NCBI RefSeq assembly: GCF_025370755.1
Contig: NZ_JAMXFC010000043.1
Span: forward strand, 1 to 48,486
DNA length: 48,486 nucleotides
DNA from: Laspinema sp. D2d
GTDB taxonomy: Bacteria > Cyanobacteriota > Cyanobacteriia > Cyanobacteriales > Laspinemataceae
Reading direction: 5' to 3'
In this document: piece after piece, positions 8,426 to 17,539 of the stretch
Numbering within the stretch: the stretch's first letter is position 1
How the letters are laid out: each line of letters starts with the position of its first letter
The notes under the pieces: model-generated
Database searches by the model: none
The model's input: only the letters and a program-made list of their open reading frames with translations
What the model was told of the DNA's origin: nothing
Made by a program: the position numbers and the translations under genes

Positions 8426-8989
8426 ATGGGCGCGAGTCTCCAACAAATCGCCGATTATCTTGACAACCGAGCTTGGCAATATGAGGTCGATCCAGAACAT
8501 CATCGGATTATCACCGGCGTCCAAGCAGAAAACCTGGAAAGTTTTCCCATCGTGATTCAACTTGATGAAGATGGAGAATTTTTTAAGTTGTTTGCGCCGA
8601 AAGTTTTATCGGGAATTAGCAATCATCCTTACAAAGAGTCAATTCTTCAGACCATGCTCTGCATTTCCTGGGAAACCAAAATGCTGCAATGGGAATATGA
8701 CCCGACCGATGGAGAAATCCGAGCCATTATTGAATTTCCCTTAGAAGATTCCCAGTTGACCGAGAGACAATTTAATCGGTGTTTGAGTGGATTAATTCAA
8801 ATCGTAGATGATATTGCCATGCCTCGGCTGAAAACCGTCATGGAAACCGGAAAAGACCCGGGGGATGAAGATATTGGAGAACGGCTGCTGTTAACTTTAC
8901 AGGAAGAAGCCCCGGGACTATTAGACTTATTAGAAAAAGCGATGCAAGCGCGGAAAAAACGCGGAATTTTGCCGTCGGATTATTTTTGA
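8426..8989 (+). CDS. YbjN domain-containing protein
   Basis: A 187-residue soluble acidic protein starting with ATG behind AAAGGGAG. The pattern SLQQIADYLDNRAWQYEVD, then a strand with IVIQLDEDGEFFKLFAPKV, then LQTMLCISWETKMLQWEYDP and GEIRAIIEFPLEDSQLT, is that of the YbjN/type III secretion chaperone-like fold, common in cyanobacteria. The second half adds LSGLIQIVDDIAMPRLKTV, usual in the cyanobacterial branch. No catalytic residues are expected. The role may be chaperone-like or regulatory but is unproven. Convergent with the pentapeptide-repeat gene. Confidence 0.7.
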   Translation: MGASLQQIADYLDNRAWQYEVDPEHHRIITGVQAENLESFPIVIQLDEDGEFFKLFAPKVLSGISNHPYKESILQTMLCISWETKMLQWEYDPTDGEIRAIIEFPLEDSQLTERQFNRCLSGLIQIVDDIAMPRLKTVMETGKDPGDEDIGERLLLTLQEEAPGLLDLLEKAMQARKKRGILPSDYF

Positions 8990-9017
8990 ATGGGGAAGGC
9001 GATAGGACGTTGACAAC

Positions 9018-9052
9018 GGCGATCGCGCATTCATGAGATCAATGCGATCGCC
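9018..9052. terminator. HIP1-containing hairpin between convergent genes
   Basis: GGCGATCGCGCATT (9018-9031) pairs with AATGCGATCGCC (9041-9052) apart from a two-base bulge. Each arm contains a HIP1-type GCGATCGC/CGATCGC core. Position between the YbjN-like gene (ends 8989) and the minus-strand pentapeptide gene (ends 9085) suggests a shared terminator. Confidence 0.5.
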
Positions 9053-9084
9053 TGGGCTGATTCTAAAGATTAACGGGTGCTGCT

Positions 9085-10467
9085 TTATCGGCCTAGGAGA
9101 TTCGGAATACCTTCACACCCTCCCGGGACCGTTGCTCGGGTTTTGGACCCGCCCCAGGCACAAATATAATACCGTTGACTCTCAGACATCCGCTCAACTT
9201 TAGAGAAATTGGCATTTTCAATGACTGCGCCGGTATGTTCCCCGGTTTGATAATTGGGGCGTTTGGTCCGACTGCGCGGGGAAGCGGTTTCTACAGGTCC
9301 GTAGAAGAACCGGGTCGAGTTGATGTCCGAACCAGAAAGGTTGGCTTCGTACAAAATAGCCCGGGAGAGATTGGCTTTGACTAAATCGCACTTCTGGAGA
9401 TCCGCGCGCACGAGATTGGCTTCGCTTAATTCAGTCCAGCGCAGATCCGTGCCAGAGAGGTCAGAACCGGCTAACATAACGCCCAAGGCGATGACGCGGA
9501 CCCCATCTGTCCGGTCCTCTGCATACCCTCCATCCCCATCGAGAATGGGACGACCGAGATGGCGATCGCGCATCAGGGGGGTTAAGAGCCTAGATTGGGA
9601 GAGAAATCGGATAATTTTGGCTTTCCCTTCACTATCCACACTGGCGAGAATTGCAGCAGTCCGACCTTCGGCGATCGCCCGTTCTTGAGGCCAGTCTTCG
9701 AGTAATCCTTCTTCATTTAAAGCTAAGTCAGATACCCCTTGAAAGTAGGTATCAATCGTTTGCTGTTGGGTAATCCGGTTTTGCTGAATGGTCAGTTCTT
9801 TGGAAATGACATACTGTCGCCATGCCACATAGACGGCGATAATGGCAATCAAAATTTGACCCAACGCACCGACAATTTCACCAACCGCCCCGATCGCCTC
9901 CCAGTTAATCTGGATATTCCGGCTTCCCGGTTCCTGATTGGAGCCACTGAGCATCAGCAGGCCGATGATCCCCGTTAGTAGCCCCACAAACGCAATTACA
10001 ACGGCCCGCCAAGGGTTAGGAACTAACTGGATCCAAATCCGGCTCCAGTTCGGCCAAATGATTCGCAGAGAAATTGCAAAAGTAGCAACCGCACCGGCGA
10101 ACCCAAGTAAGATATTATCGATCGCCAAACCGAAGACCATCAGGGTGATCGCCATTAACACTAGAACTCCCCCAGGGCTAGATCTGGGGTTGTCCTCCAA
10201 AGGGGGTAAACTGAGCGCCGAAAGTTGTGTCCTCCCCAGGTTCTGTTGGTATTCATCCAACTCGGCTAATGCCTCCGATGGGCTTAAGGGTTCTACGATG
10301 ACACCATTGTTCCTTGGATTGCGATCGCGTTCTGGGGTGGCACTCCCTACGGTCCCTCTCAATTGTTCGGGAGTAAGGGAATTGTTTCCTCGCTCTGAAG
10401 GGTTAACTGAAGAGGAGTTGTCGCTAGGGTTGGGGTTGGACGAGTTAGGGCTTGGCTCAGGGTTCAT
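9085..10467 (-). CDS. Membrane protein with C-terminal pentapeptide repeats
   Basis: About 460 residues from the ATG at 10467 (MNPEPSPNSSNPNPS). The frame extends upstream to 10503, but the first segment looks non-native. Residues 1-105 are disordered and Pro/Ser/Asn-rich. Hydrophobic segments follow: GGVLVLMAITLMVFGLAI and LLGFAGAVATFAISL (about 95-135), AVVIAFVGLLTGIIGLLML (about 155-175) and LGQILIAIIAVYVAW (about 200-215). Then comes a soluble region, and A(D/N)LXX-type pentapeptide repeats (SDLSGTDLRWTELSEANLVR onward, about 335-390) forming a short right-handed beta helix. The C-terminal 50 residues have two cysteines (CAWGG, GGCEG). The function is unknown. The gene follows the kinase-GUN4 gene on the same strand, 220 bases downstream, and might be co-regulated. 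Confidence 0.75.
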   Translation of the reverse strand: MNPEPSPNSSNPNPSDNSSSVNPSERGNNSLTPEQLRGTVGSATPERDRNPRNNGVIVEPLSPSEALAELDEYQQNLGRTQLSALSLPPLEDNPRSSPGGVLVLMAITLMVFGLAIDNILLGFAGAVATFAISLRIIWPNWSRIWIQLVPNPWRAVVIAFVGLLTGIIGLLMLSGSNQEPGSRNIQINWEAIGAVGEIVGALGQILIAIIAVYVAWRQYVISKELTIQQNRITQQQTIDTYFQGVSDLALNEEGLLEDWPQERAIAEGRTAAILASVDSEGKAKIIRFLSQSRLLTPLMRDRHLGRPILDGDGGYAEDRTDGVRVIALGVMLAGSDLSGTDLRWTELSEANLVRADLQKCDLVKANLSRAILYEANLSGSDINSTRFFYGPVETASPRSRTKRPNYQTGEHTGAVIENANFSKVERMSESQRYYICAWGGSKTRATVPGGCEGIPNLLGR

Positions 10468-10689
10468 GGTTTTGAGAAGGTAGAGGAAGCTACTACCGTG
10501 CAAGAAGATTGGAATAGCCCTGAAGGGCTTTGTAGAAAATTGTACCTAACCTGGGCATGATCTGGGTTGACCTTTTGGAGTAGGGAGAGTGGAGAGGACT
10601 CAGGGGTGATCCCCAATCTGGGACTCGGCGATCGCCCGCTGGAAAACAGGGAGAGAGTTGAAAGATGCACCCGGTTGTGATCTGTGCCA

Positions 10690-12006
10690 TTAAAGGCTAC
10701 ATTTTTTCACTCGGGTGGCTAAAAATGACCATAATCGCCCGCGTCGTCCCCAACTCGGGAGATGTCCGGCGGGTGCGGTGATATCAAAGGTCAAATCACT
10801 ATAAGAGACCCATTCGTTATCTCGTCGCCATCCGAGGCGATCGCTCAATTGTTCGTAGTCCCCTGCGATTTTGCTCCAGATCTGTCTTTGAATGCTCCAG
10901 CCAAAATGTCCATTGCTGTATTCAGTCCAGAGGCGATCGAGGGTGCGCAGATCTCGGCAGGGAAAATGTTTGACATCTTCTATGTTGAGGCGGCCTTCTG
11001 CCTCTCGACCTGCAACTCTAAGCATTAGGGTATCGGTTTCGCGATCGGCTTCTTGCCATTGACCCGCAGCTAACAGATTCTCTAGGGTCGTATAGTCCAT
11101 TCCCACCGCTGATAGGGAACTGGCGATTTCTGGGATGGCCGCTGTCAAGTCAGGCGATTGGGGGGACAAATCCGCTGGCCCATCGGAGAGTAATTCTAAC
11201 CACGCCTCAATCGACTGGGGACGATTTTCCGGGACTAATGCCAACCCTTTGAGGATTGCCGTATTGACGCGATCGCTCACCGTTTGATTGAGGGTCTGGG
11301 GGGGAAGTAAGGGATCGGTTTGGGTTTTCACCCAACTGCGATCGCGAGAACTGGCCGATGGGGGGACTTTAGCCGTTAATAGCGCATATAAAGTAGCCGC
11401 TAACCCATATACATCGGTATAAGCGCCGCGTAATGCCCGGAGATCATACTGTTCCAGAGGGGCAAATCCCCGCGACCCTTGTTTAGGATGAATATCTACC
11501 CCATCCTGGGAAAACTCCTGAGCTAATCCAAAGTCAATCAACACCGCATCAGAGCGTTCTTTTCGCAAGACAATATTCATCGGCTTAACATCTCGATGTA
11601 AGAACCCTTGTTGATGGACCAGGGACAAAGCATCCGCGATTTGATATGTATAAAATAAAGCTTCCCGTTCAGATAATCGGCCTTTTTGCTTCACCAACCG
11701 AGCGAGGGGTGTGCCATCAATATATTCAAGCACCATGCAGCAGAGGGAGTCCGTATCAATCACCTCTTCCAGTCGCACAATACTGGGATGAATGCACCGT
11801 GACAAACAGTCCGCTTCCTTGAGAAATTCTTCCTTATATTTAGCGAGTTCTTGAGTAAAGCGAGCTTTTCGTCCCAAGGTTTTAATCGCAAAAGGGCGAT
11901 CGCGATCGTCCCGAGCTAAATAGGTAATCCCAAACCCGCCTTGGCCGAGTTGGGATTCGATGGTGTATTTACCGTTGAGTAATTGTTCTCCGGGTTGCCA
12001 AGCCAT
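10690..12006 (-). CDS. Serine/threonine protein kinase fused to a GUN4 domain
   Basis: About 438 residues from the ATG at 12006 (MAWQPGEQLLNGKYTIES); the open frame continues to 12069 but the kinase family begins here. The kinase domain has the Gly-rich loop GQGGFG (21-26), Lys42 (AIK), HRDVKPMN (137-144) with catalytic Asp139, DFGLAQ (158-163) and SRGFAPLEQY, and so looks active. The C-terminal 120 residues (LLAAGQWQEADRETDTLML, then LNIEDVKHFPCRDLRTLDRL, then FGWSIQRQIW and a W-R-x-x-D-E-W-V) form a GUN4 domain, which binds porphyrins (Mg-protoporphyrin) in the chlorophyll-branch regulator Gun4. No membrane helix is seen. Such fusions exist in cyanobacteria; a tetrapyrrole-responsive kinase is inference. 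Confidence 0.88.
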   Translation of the reverse strand: MAWQPGEQLLNGKYTIESQLGQGGFGITYLARDDRDRPFAIKTLGRKARFTQELAKYKEEFLKEADCLSRCIHPSIVRLEEVIDTDSLCCMVLEYIDGTPLARLVKQKGRLSEREALFYTYQIADALSLVHQQGFLHRDVKPMNIVLRKERSDAVLIDFGLAQEFSQDGVDIHPKQGSRGFAPLEQYDLRALRGAYTDVYGLAATLYALLTAKVPPSASSRDRSWVKTQTDPLLPPQTLNQTVSDRVNTAILKGLALVPENRPQSIEAWLELLSDGPADLSPQSPDLTAAIPEIASSLSAVGMDYTTLENLLAAGQWQEADRETDTLMLRVAGREAEGRLNIEDVKHFPCRDLRTLDRLWTEYSNGHFGWSIQRQIWSKIAGDYEQLSDRLGWRRDNEWVSYSDLTFDITAPAGHLPSWGRRGRLWSFLATRVKKCSL

Positions 12007-12145
12007 AAGTCGTTGCTCTTGATTAGTATCCGATATTGTAATTGCACCGCCATAAAAATAGCCACCCATCTAGCAATGTTGAGCGAGTGGGTGGCCTATA
12101 GTAGTCAACCGGGGCTTGAGTCGCTTAGATTAGCCCCAATTGTCC

Positions 12146-12172
12146 AGAGGGTGGCGATCGCCGCCGCCCTCT
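12146..12172 (-). terminator. Hairpin after the giant repeat-protein gene
   Basis: AGAGGGTGGC (12146-12155) and GCCGCCCTCT (12163-12172) pair with one wobble around a seven-base HIP1-like loop. It lies just past the stop of the minus-strand gene at 12185 and is a plausible terminator, although a T-tract is absent. Confidence 0.5.
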
Positions 12173-12184
12173 TTGTGAGTCACG

Positions 12185-15100
12185 TTATACCACGGCGGGT
12201 TCTTCAGGTTGTTGGAAACCGGAACCGTAGGCGTAGTTGAACGCTTGGACGTTTGTCACTTCCGTGATGGAGCTGGCGCTGTAGAACTGAATCAAGGCTT
12301 CAGCATTTTGAGTTTTCAGTGCATTCACATCCAGACCAGCAGAGGGCGCTAACCCCGCTTCTAATCCGGCACTGAACATATACTGTAGGATTTGTGAGTA
12401 GCTGACTTGTTCGAGGGAGGTCGCACCGGAGGTCGCACCGGCCCAGGCCAGCAGGGCTTGTGCTGAGGCCGAGCCTTCTGCCAGATAGGACTCAAAGTTA
12501 ACCAACTCCGATGGATTTTGACCCTTTTCTAACCCAGCACCAGTTATATAGTCAAAGGCTTCATCGTTCGAGATTTCGCCGTTGGCATCGACGTCAATTT
12601 GTGCCTTGTCTTGTTCCAGCACTGTGGCATATTCTGTCTTATACCACTCTAAGTCAATCACAGCAGAGGTGTTGAACCCTTGAGTGATACCTTCAGTCGT
12701 CATGAAGTCGTAAACTTGCTCACCACTGATGTTGAACACATTTTCGAGGCTGTAGTTCGCCAGGATTTTATCTGAGAACTTCTCAGTATAGTAATCCATT
12801 TCGACAAATGGGGTGATATCAATGCCCAGTTCAGAGGCTTCATTGAACATGAAGGAAACGATATCCGACTTGCTGAAGACGCCCGAGGTAGCGGCAGCAC
12901 CAGCGATTTCCAGGAGTTTAGTCCCATATTGCTCGACAAATCCTTCCACATCAACCGGGGTTAAGGAGAAGTCTTCTGTCGAAGCAAACTTGCCGTAAGC
13001 AAATTCTAGGATTTGCGCATCGGTGATTTGGTCAGCGGTGACTCCAAACTGGCCTGCGATTTCCGCTGCATACTGAGTCTCGATGAACTCGAAGTCAATC
13101 TCACTAGAGAGACCGCCATAGAGGTAGTCCAGAACCAGTTCTTGCTTGAGGTCAACCACGGTGCTCACTTCGATATTGTAGTGACGCGCCAGGTCAACGC
13201 TGAACTCTTGCTTGAGGTAATCAACATCGACATACTTAGTGAGGTCGATTCCTTGTTTCAAGCCTTCAGTGAGAGCAAACTTGATGATTTGCTTATCGCT
13301 CAGGGAGTTCACATCGAACTCACCCCCCTCGTCGAGGGCTCCACTGAGTTTCAGAGAACCACTCTTGAGCTTGATGGAACCGCTCTTGAACTTAGCAGAA
13401 CCGCTCATGGATTTCAATGAGCCAAATGAGCCGCTCTTACCGAGCTTGAAGGAACCGCTCTTGACTTTAACGGGCTTGCTTTCACCGCCGTAGAAGGCGG
13501 TTAATGCCTCAGTGTTATCGGTCACATAGGCGGTAATATCGATCGCACTCAGTTTGAGTTCTTCAACCGCTAAGACAGCCTTGAACTCTTCGCTGTAGGC
13601 AACCTGAAGCACTTGTTCCACGCTCAAGGACGCGCCTTCGGTGAGGGTGATTTCTAATCCGGTCAACAGTTCAGTTTGTTGAGCCTCAGTCAGTTGCTCG
13701 AACTGGTAGGCGAGGAAGTTGACATCAAGTTTGGAGAAGTCGCTGCTGACCCAGTTGAGAACCGCTGCGCTGTCGAGAGCGGCAACTTCCTCTACGGTGA
13801 TGCTCAGGGATTCGGCGATCGCCAGACCATAAGCCTCTTTAATGTATGTCGTTTCCACGAATCCATCTAAGGTCAGACCGAGTGCCACGCCTTCTTTGAG
13901 CATGAACTTCTCGATTTGCTTGCTATCAATTTCGCTGAGTTTGTCAACTTCGATACCCAAGGCATTGGCGATCGCCTCACCATTGGCTTCTACATATCCG
14001 GCCACATCAAAGGCGGACAGTTTGACCGTTTCTAAGCTTTCCTGTGCATACAGGTACTCAACAATTTGCAGCTTGGTCAATTGGCTCACATCGGTGATTG
14101 TAGCCCCTTGAGCGGTCACTGCTGCCAGGATCTCTTCACCCAAGGTAGCGCGGATGTACTCGATATCAGCAACCTCAGTGGCACAGCCAAACTGGAAGTC
14201 GAGGACCAGTTCACTGTTCAGGGTTTCCACTTCCGTGAGTTCAATGCCGTAGTATTCCGCCAGGAGGGCAGCATTTTGGTCACGATAGAGTTCGATATCT
14301 TCTGCGGCTACGAACGCAGACAGGTCGATGCCCATTTTCCAAGCGCCCTCTGTCATGTAGCTGACAATCTGGGCGGAAGTGACCTCTTCGATAGTGGCAA
14401 CACCGTAGAAGGTCAGGAGTTGGCTGGAAATCGTGGCGTCAGCGGTAATCGCTTCTAGGTTGAAAGCAGACAGACTGGTATATCCGGCTTCCCAACCTTC
14501 GCTGAAGATGTAGAACTGGAGTTCTTTACCGCTCAGGTCTTTGACTGCCTTGCCGTCAGCGGTGACTTGTTCGCCGTATTTCAGCTTAAAGTAGTCCGTA
14601 TCGACGAAGGGAGCAGCATCACCGAACAGGAAACTGACCACTTGTTCAGCGGTGATTTCAGTAATCGCGGTAAGTTCAAAGGTGGCAACGAGAGCCGCCT
14701 CGAAGGTGCTTTGATAGTAGGAGACATCAATATATTCGCTAACTTCCAGTCCTTGGGCGATCGCCTCGGTAACCATGAAGCTGTAAATTTCATGCTGGCT
14801 GAGGGTTTCAACCGACTCTACGCTGTAGAACGCCTTCAGTTCTACTTCATATTGTACGCTGAAGCCTTCAATATCGAATGGAGAAGTCTGTAAACCAGCA
14901 TCCTTCCCTTCGTTGCAGGCATAAGCTTTCACCTGATCGTCACTGAGGTCTTCCCCAGTAGCGGCCTCGTCACCCAACAATTCTTTGGCGTAGGCATCAA
15001 GTTCTACGGTGTAGGTCGTGCGATAGTATTTCAGATCGATCACAAACTCACCGCTACTGAAGACATTATCTAAAACTTCAGGGGTTTCCAGTTCCGTGAT

Positions 15101-17539
15101 ACTCGCGACACTGTAAAACTCGCGAATGCTTTCGATGTAGAGCTTCTTGATGTAGCCAACACTGAAGAAGGGAGACGGATTTAAACCAGCTTCGATACCT
15201 TCTTTGACAATCAGTTCAAACAGTTCTTGGTTAGACAAGGTGGAGATATCTACACCGAGTTTAGTCCCCAGTTCCGTCAGTTCGGTGCTGTTGACCGATT
15301 TGCAGTAGGACAAATCGATTAAGGGAGTCGGGCTAAATCCCAGTTCCAGGGCTTTTTCAAGCAACTCTTCTGAGGTGAGGCTGGAGATTTCTTCCTCGGT
15401 CATCCCTTGCTCTAAAAGCTTGGTCTCAACTTGGGTTTTGACCGCAGACTCGAAGTAGCTCAACTTGACGAAGGGGGAAGGATCCAATCCTTCTGCCGCT
15501 GCGTATTCTTTGATTTGCTCGGCTTGTTCTGCCGTCAAGTTGTTGAAATCAAAGCCTGTAAACTTTGCTTGGAGTGCCTCTAGGTTATTTTTGACAACGT
15601 ATTGGAGGTTGAATAACGCAGTCGGTGCAGGAGGCAGACTGGTGGGGTCTTCCGGAGTTTCGCCGGTGGGTTCTTCGGGAGTTTCGCCGGTGGGTTCTTC
15701 GGGAGTTTCGCCGGTGGGTTCTTCGGGAGTTTCGTCAGGGGGGTTATTCGAGTTATTACCCGAAGAGACAAAGTTGGGGTTATCAAAGACGATTTGGGGA
15801 TCGGATCCGTCTTCGGCGTCGTCGCCCTCCTCTTCTTCATCGAGGTCTTCACTACCCCCTTCGAGGCCACCGCTGCCCTCATCGAGGTCATCGCCACTAC
15901 CCTCATCTAGGTCATCGCCACTGCCGCTGAGGTTGTCGCCGCTACCCTCGCTCAGGTCATCGCCACCGGCACTGCCTAAGAGTTCTTGACCTTCAGCGCT
16001 ACCGAAGAAGGCGAACAGTTGCTCGATGCTGATTTCCGAGAAGCTGCTGACACTGAAAATGCTCGTCAACTGCGAACCAAAGATAGATTCCAGACTGCTG
16101 AAGCTGAAGGATTCAGAGGTTTGCAATCCTTGGACGAAGGCCACATTGATCGCATAAGAGATGAGCTCAAATCCACTCACGGCGGAGAGTTCGCTCACGT
16201 TGAAGAAGCTTTGAATGTTCTCACTATTGGCTTCGGCAAGAACTTTGAGGTCGATCAAGGGGTGGATCTTGCGCTTTTCTTTCAGGCCAAATTTAAACAG
16301 GTGTTCAGTGGCGGTAATTTGACCTGCGGCTACAGCTTCTGCAACATCGGTATTTTGCTGGAGATAATATTCAGCATTGAAGAAGGAGCTAAACTGGCGG
16401 TTTTCTTTCCAGCCAAACTGCAGGAAGTGACCCCAAGCGGTAATTTTACCCTCGGCGACCGCTTGCTGAACATCGGCGTTAAAGGCTTCGTATTCTTCAG
16501 CTTTGAATAAGGCATGGGCGACCCGTTTCTCGAACTGGCCGTGACGCACAAAGTGACCAAATGGGGTGATTTCACCCGCTTCGACGGCTTCTTTAATGTC
16601 TTCGTTATTTTCGACGTAGCCTTTGAAGTCGATAAAGGCGTTGCAACTGCGCTGTTCTTTGATCCCGAATTGGGCGAAGTGGCGAATCGCAGTGGTTTCT
16701 CCACGCATGACCGCTTCTAAGACACCTGGGTTGTCGGACAGATAGTGGGCTTCATCAAATAAGCCGGACTCTTCGACCTCTTGGATGGTTTCGGCGATTT
16801 CTTCTTCTTCGGTTACGGCAGTAGTTTGCACCATCTGTTCCCCTTCGGTGACGGGGCTCTCTTCTGCGATCGCGTCATCTTCTGTATCTTCTTTGGGAAT
16901 GGAGGTGGTGGCGATCGGGTCACCGTCGGTCAGGCTGTCAGCTTCGGCGGTAACTTCATCAGTGCCTTCTTCTGTGGGGGCATTGGTTTCGGTGCCATCG
17001 TCCACAACAGAGGTCATCGAGATGGGGTTATTTTCCATGATGGTGCCATCTTCTGCGATCGTCACCAGATCACCTTGTACAATGATGCCATCTTCTGGGG
17101 TGGCTTCACCTTCGGTCCCTGCTTCTGGAATGGAGGTGGTTGCGATCGGGTCATTTTCCATGATGGTGCCATCTTCTGGAGTTGTATCGGCTTCGGTGCC
17201 ATCGTCCACAACAGAAGTCATGGTCATCAGCTCTGGATTACTGACGATGCCATCTTCTGCAGTTGTCTCGGCTTGGGTACCGTCGTCCACAAGAAAACTC
17301 GTGGCTATTAGGTCCGCATCGCTCATAGTGTCATCTCCTGCGGTTGTTCCATCGGCTGTGGCTTCTTCCGTTACAGGTTCTCCCGGAGTCGCTTCCGTTG
17401 TCTCCACAGTGGCTTCCAGTGGTGCTGTTTCCTCGGGGGTTTCGCTTGTTACCACGACGGCACTATCATCAGTTGCTGTGGCTTCTGGGTCAGTGGTGGT
17501 GCTGTTTACTTGTTCGAGTAATTCTGCTTGGGTCAACAT
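12185..17539 (-). CDS. Giant acidic repeat protein (two related repeat blocks), unknown function
   Basis: About 1784 residues from the ATG at 17539 (MLTQAELLEQVNS), which has GGAG seven bases upstream; a TTG at 17566 is less likely. Residues 1-250 are Thr/Glu/Asp-rich degenerate repeats around VDDGTE...PEDGTIMEN. Residues about 258-430 hold four 45-residue units of the form LF-x4-YL-x2-N-x-D-x2-EAV-x2-G-x-IT-x3-HF-x2-FG-x2-E-x-R, known from large cyanobacterial secreted or surface proteins. Residues about 525-640 are Asp/Gly/Ser-rich (DDLDEGSG) and then PTGETPEE repeats. From about 645 to the end come roughly 20 units of about 50 residues with the pattern F-V-D-x2-YY-x3-Y-x3-L...Q-V-x2-F-x3-EG-x3-GL-x2-SPF. 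A basic Lys/Ser/Gly stretch interrupts at 13338-13475. No Sec signal, no C-terminal anchor and no enzyme motif seen. It is probably a surface, sheath or filament protein exported by a type I-like route, which is inference. Confidence 0.75.
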   Translation of the reverse strand: MLTQAELLEQVNSTTTDPEATATDDSAVVVTSETPEETAPLEATVETTEATPGEPVTEEATADGTTAGDDTMSDADLIATSFLVDDGTQAETTAEDGIVSNPELMTMTSVVDDGTEADTTPEDGTIMENDPIATTSIPEAGTEGEATPEDGIIVQGDLVTIAEDGTIMENNPISMTSVVDDGTETNAPTEEGTDEVTAEADSLTDGDPIATTSIPKEDTEDDAIAEESPVTEGEQMVQTTAVTEEEEIAETIQEVEESGLFDEAHYLSDNPGVLEAVMRGETTAIRHFAQFGIKEQRSCNAFIDFKGYVENNEDIKEAVEAGEITPFGHFVRHGQFEKRVAHALFKAEEYEAFNADVQQAVAEGKITAWGHFLQFGWKENRQFSSFFNAEYYLQQNTDVAEAVAAGQITATEHLFKFGLKEKRKIHPLIDLKVLAEANSENIQSFFNVSELSAVSGFELISYAINVAFVQGLQTSESFSFSSLESIFGSQLTSIFSVSSFSEISIEQLFAFFGSAEGQELLGSAGGDDLSEGSGDNLSGSGDDLDEGSGDDLDEGSGGLEGGSEDLDEEEEGDDAEDGSDPQIVFDNPNFVSSGNNSNNPPDETPEEPTGETPEEPTGETPEEPTGETPEDPTSLPPAPTALFNLQYVVKNNLEALQAKFTGFDFNNLTAEQAEQIKEYAAAEGLDPSPFVKLSYFESAVKTQVETKLLEQGMTEEEISSLTSEELLEKALELGFSPTPLIDLSYCKSVNSTELTELGTKLGVDISTLSNQELFELIVKEGIEAGLNPSPFFSVGYIKKLYIESIREFYSVASITELETPEVLDNVFSSGEFVIDLKYYRTTYTVELDAYAKELLGDEAATGEDLSDDQVKAYACNEGKDAGLQTSPFDIEGFSVQYEVELKAFYSVESVETLSQHEIYSFMVTEAIAQGLEVSEYIDVSYYQSTFEAALVATFELTAITEITAEQVVSFLFGDAAPFVDTDYFKLKYGEQVTADGKAVKDLSGKELQFYIFSEGWEAGYTSLSAFNLEAITADATISSQLLTFYGVATIEEVTSAQIVSYMTEGAWKMGIDLSAFVAAEDIELYRDQNAALLAEYYGIELTEVETLNSELVLDFQFGCATEVADIEYIRATLGEEILAAVTAQGATITDVSQLTKLQIVEYLYAQESLETVKLSAFDVAGYVEANGEAIANALGIEVDKLSEIDSKQIEKFMLKEGVALGLTLDGFVETTYIKEAYGLAIAESLSITVEEVAALDSAAVLNWVSSDFSKLDVNFLAYQFEQLTEAQQTELLTGLEITLTEGASLSVEQVLQVAYSEEFKAVLAVEELKLSAIDITAYVTDNTEALTAFYGGESKPVKVKSGSFKLGKSGSFGSLKSMSGSAKFKSGSIKLKSGSLKLSGALDEGGEFDVNSLSDKQIIKFALTEGLKQGIDLTKYVDVDYLKQEFSVDLARHYNIEVSTVVDLKQELVLDYLYGGLSSEIDFEFIETQYAAEIAGQFGVTADQITDAQILEFAYGKFASTEDFSLTPVDVEGFVEQYGTKLLEIAGAAATSGVFSKSDIVSFMFNEASELGIDITPFVEMDYYTEKFSDKILANYSLENVFNISGEQVYDFMTTEGITQGFNTSAVIDLEWYKTEYATVLEQDKAQIDVDANGEISNDEAFDYITGAGLEKGQNPSELVNFESYLAEGSASAQALLAWAGATSGATSLEQVSYSQILQYMFSAGLEAGLAPSAGLDVNALKTQNAEALIQFYSASSITEVTNVQAFNYAYGSGFQQPEEPAVV
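13338..13475 (-). repeat. Lys-Ser-Gly repeat insert within the giant protein
   Basis: About 45 residues of short units such as KSGSFKLG, KFKSGSIKLKSGSLKLSG. They are strongly basic within an otherwise very acidic protein and interrupt one of the 50-residue repeats between ALTAFYGGESKPVK and the next unit (VNSLSDKQIIKF). Confidence 0.8.
15655..15740 (-). repeat. 24-bp tandem repeat (PTGETPEE-encoding)
   Basis: About three and a half nearly identical 24-base units, reading TTCGGGAGTTTCGCCGGTGG on the plus strand, encode the PTGETPEE linker of the giant protein. Near-identity at DNA level points to recent slippage or unequal exchange. Confidence 0.85.
15840..15970 (-). repeat. DDLDEGSG-encoding degenerate repeat
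   Basis: Repeated 24-base-like units around CCTCATCTAGGTCATCGCCA (plus strand) encode SGDDLDEGSGDD, an Asp/Gly linker with possible calcium-binding character. It lies next to a DEEEEGDDAEDGSD acidic run. Confidence 0.75.

Noticed and set aside
15465-15989. Plus-strand frames opposite the giant protein (SSGVSPVG and LREFRRWV repeats)
   Set aside because: They mirror the PTGETPEE and DDLDEGSG repeats of the real minus-strand gene. Long antisense frames are expected over biased repeats.
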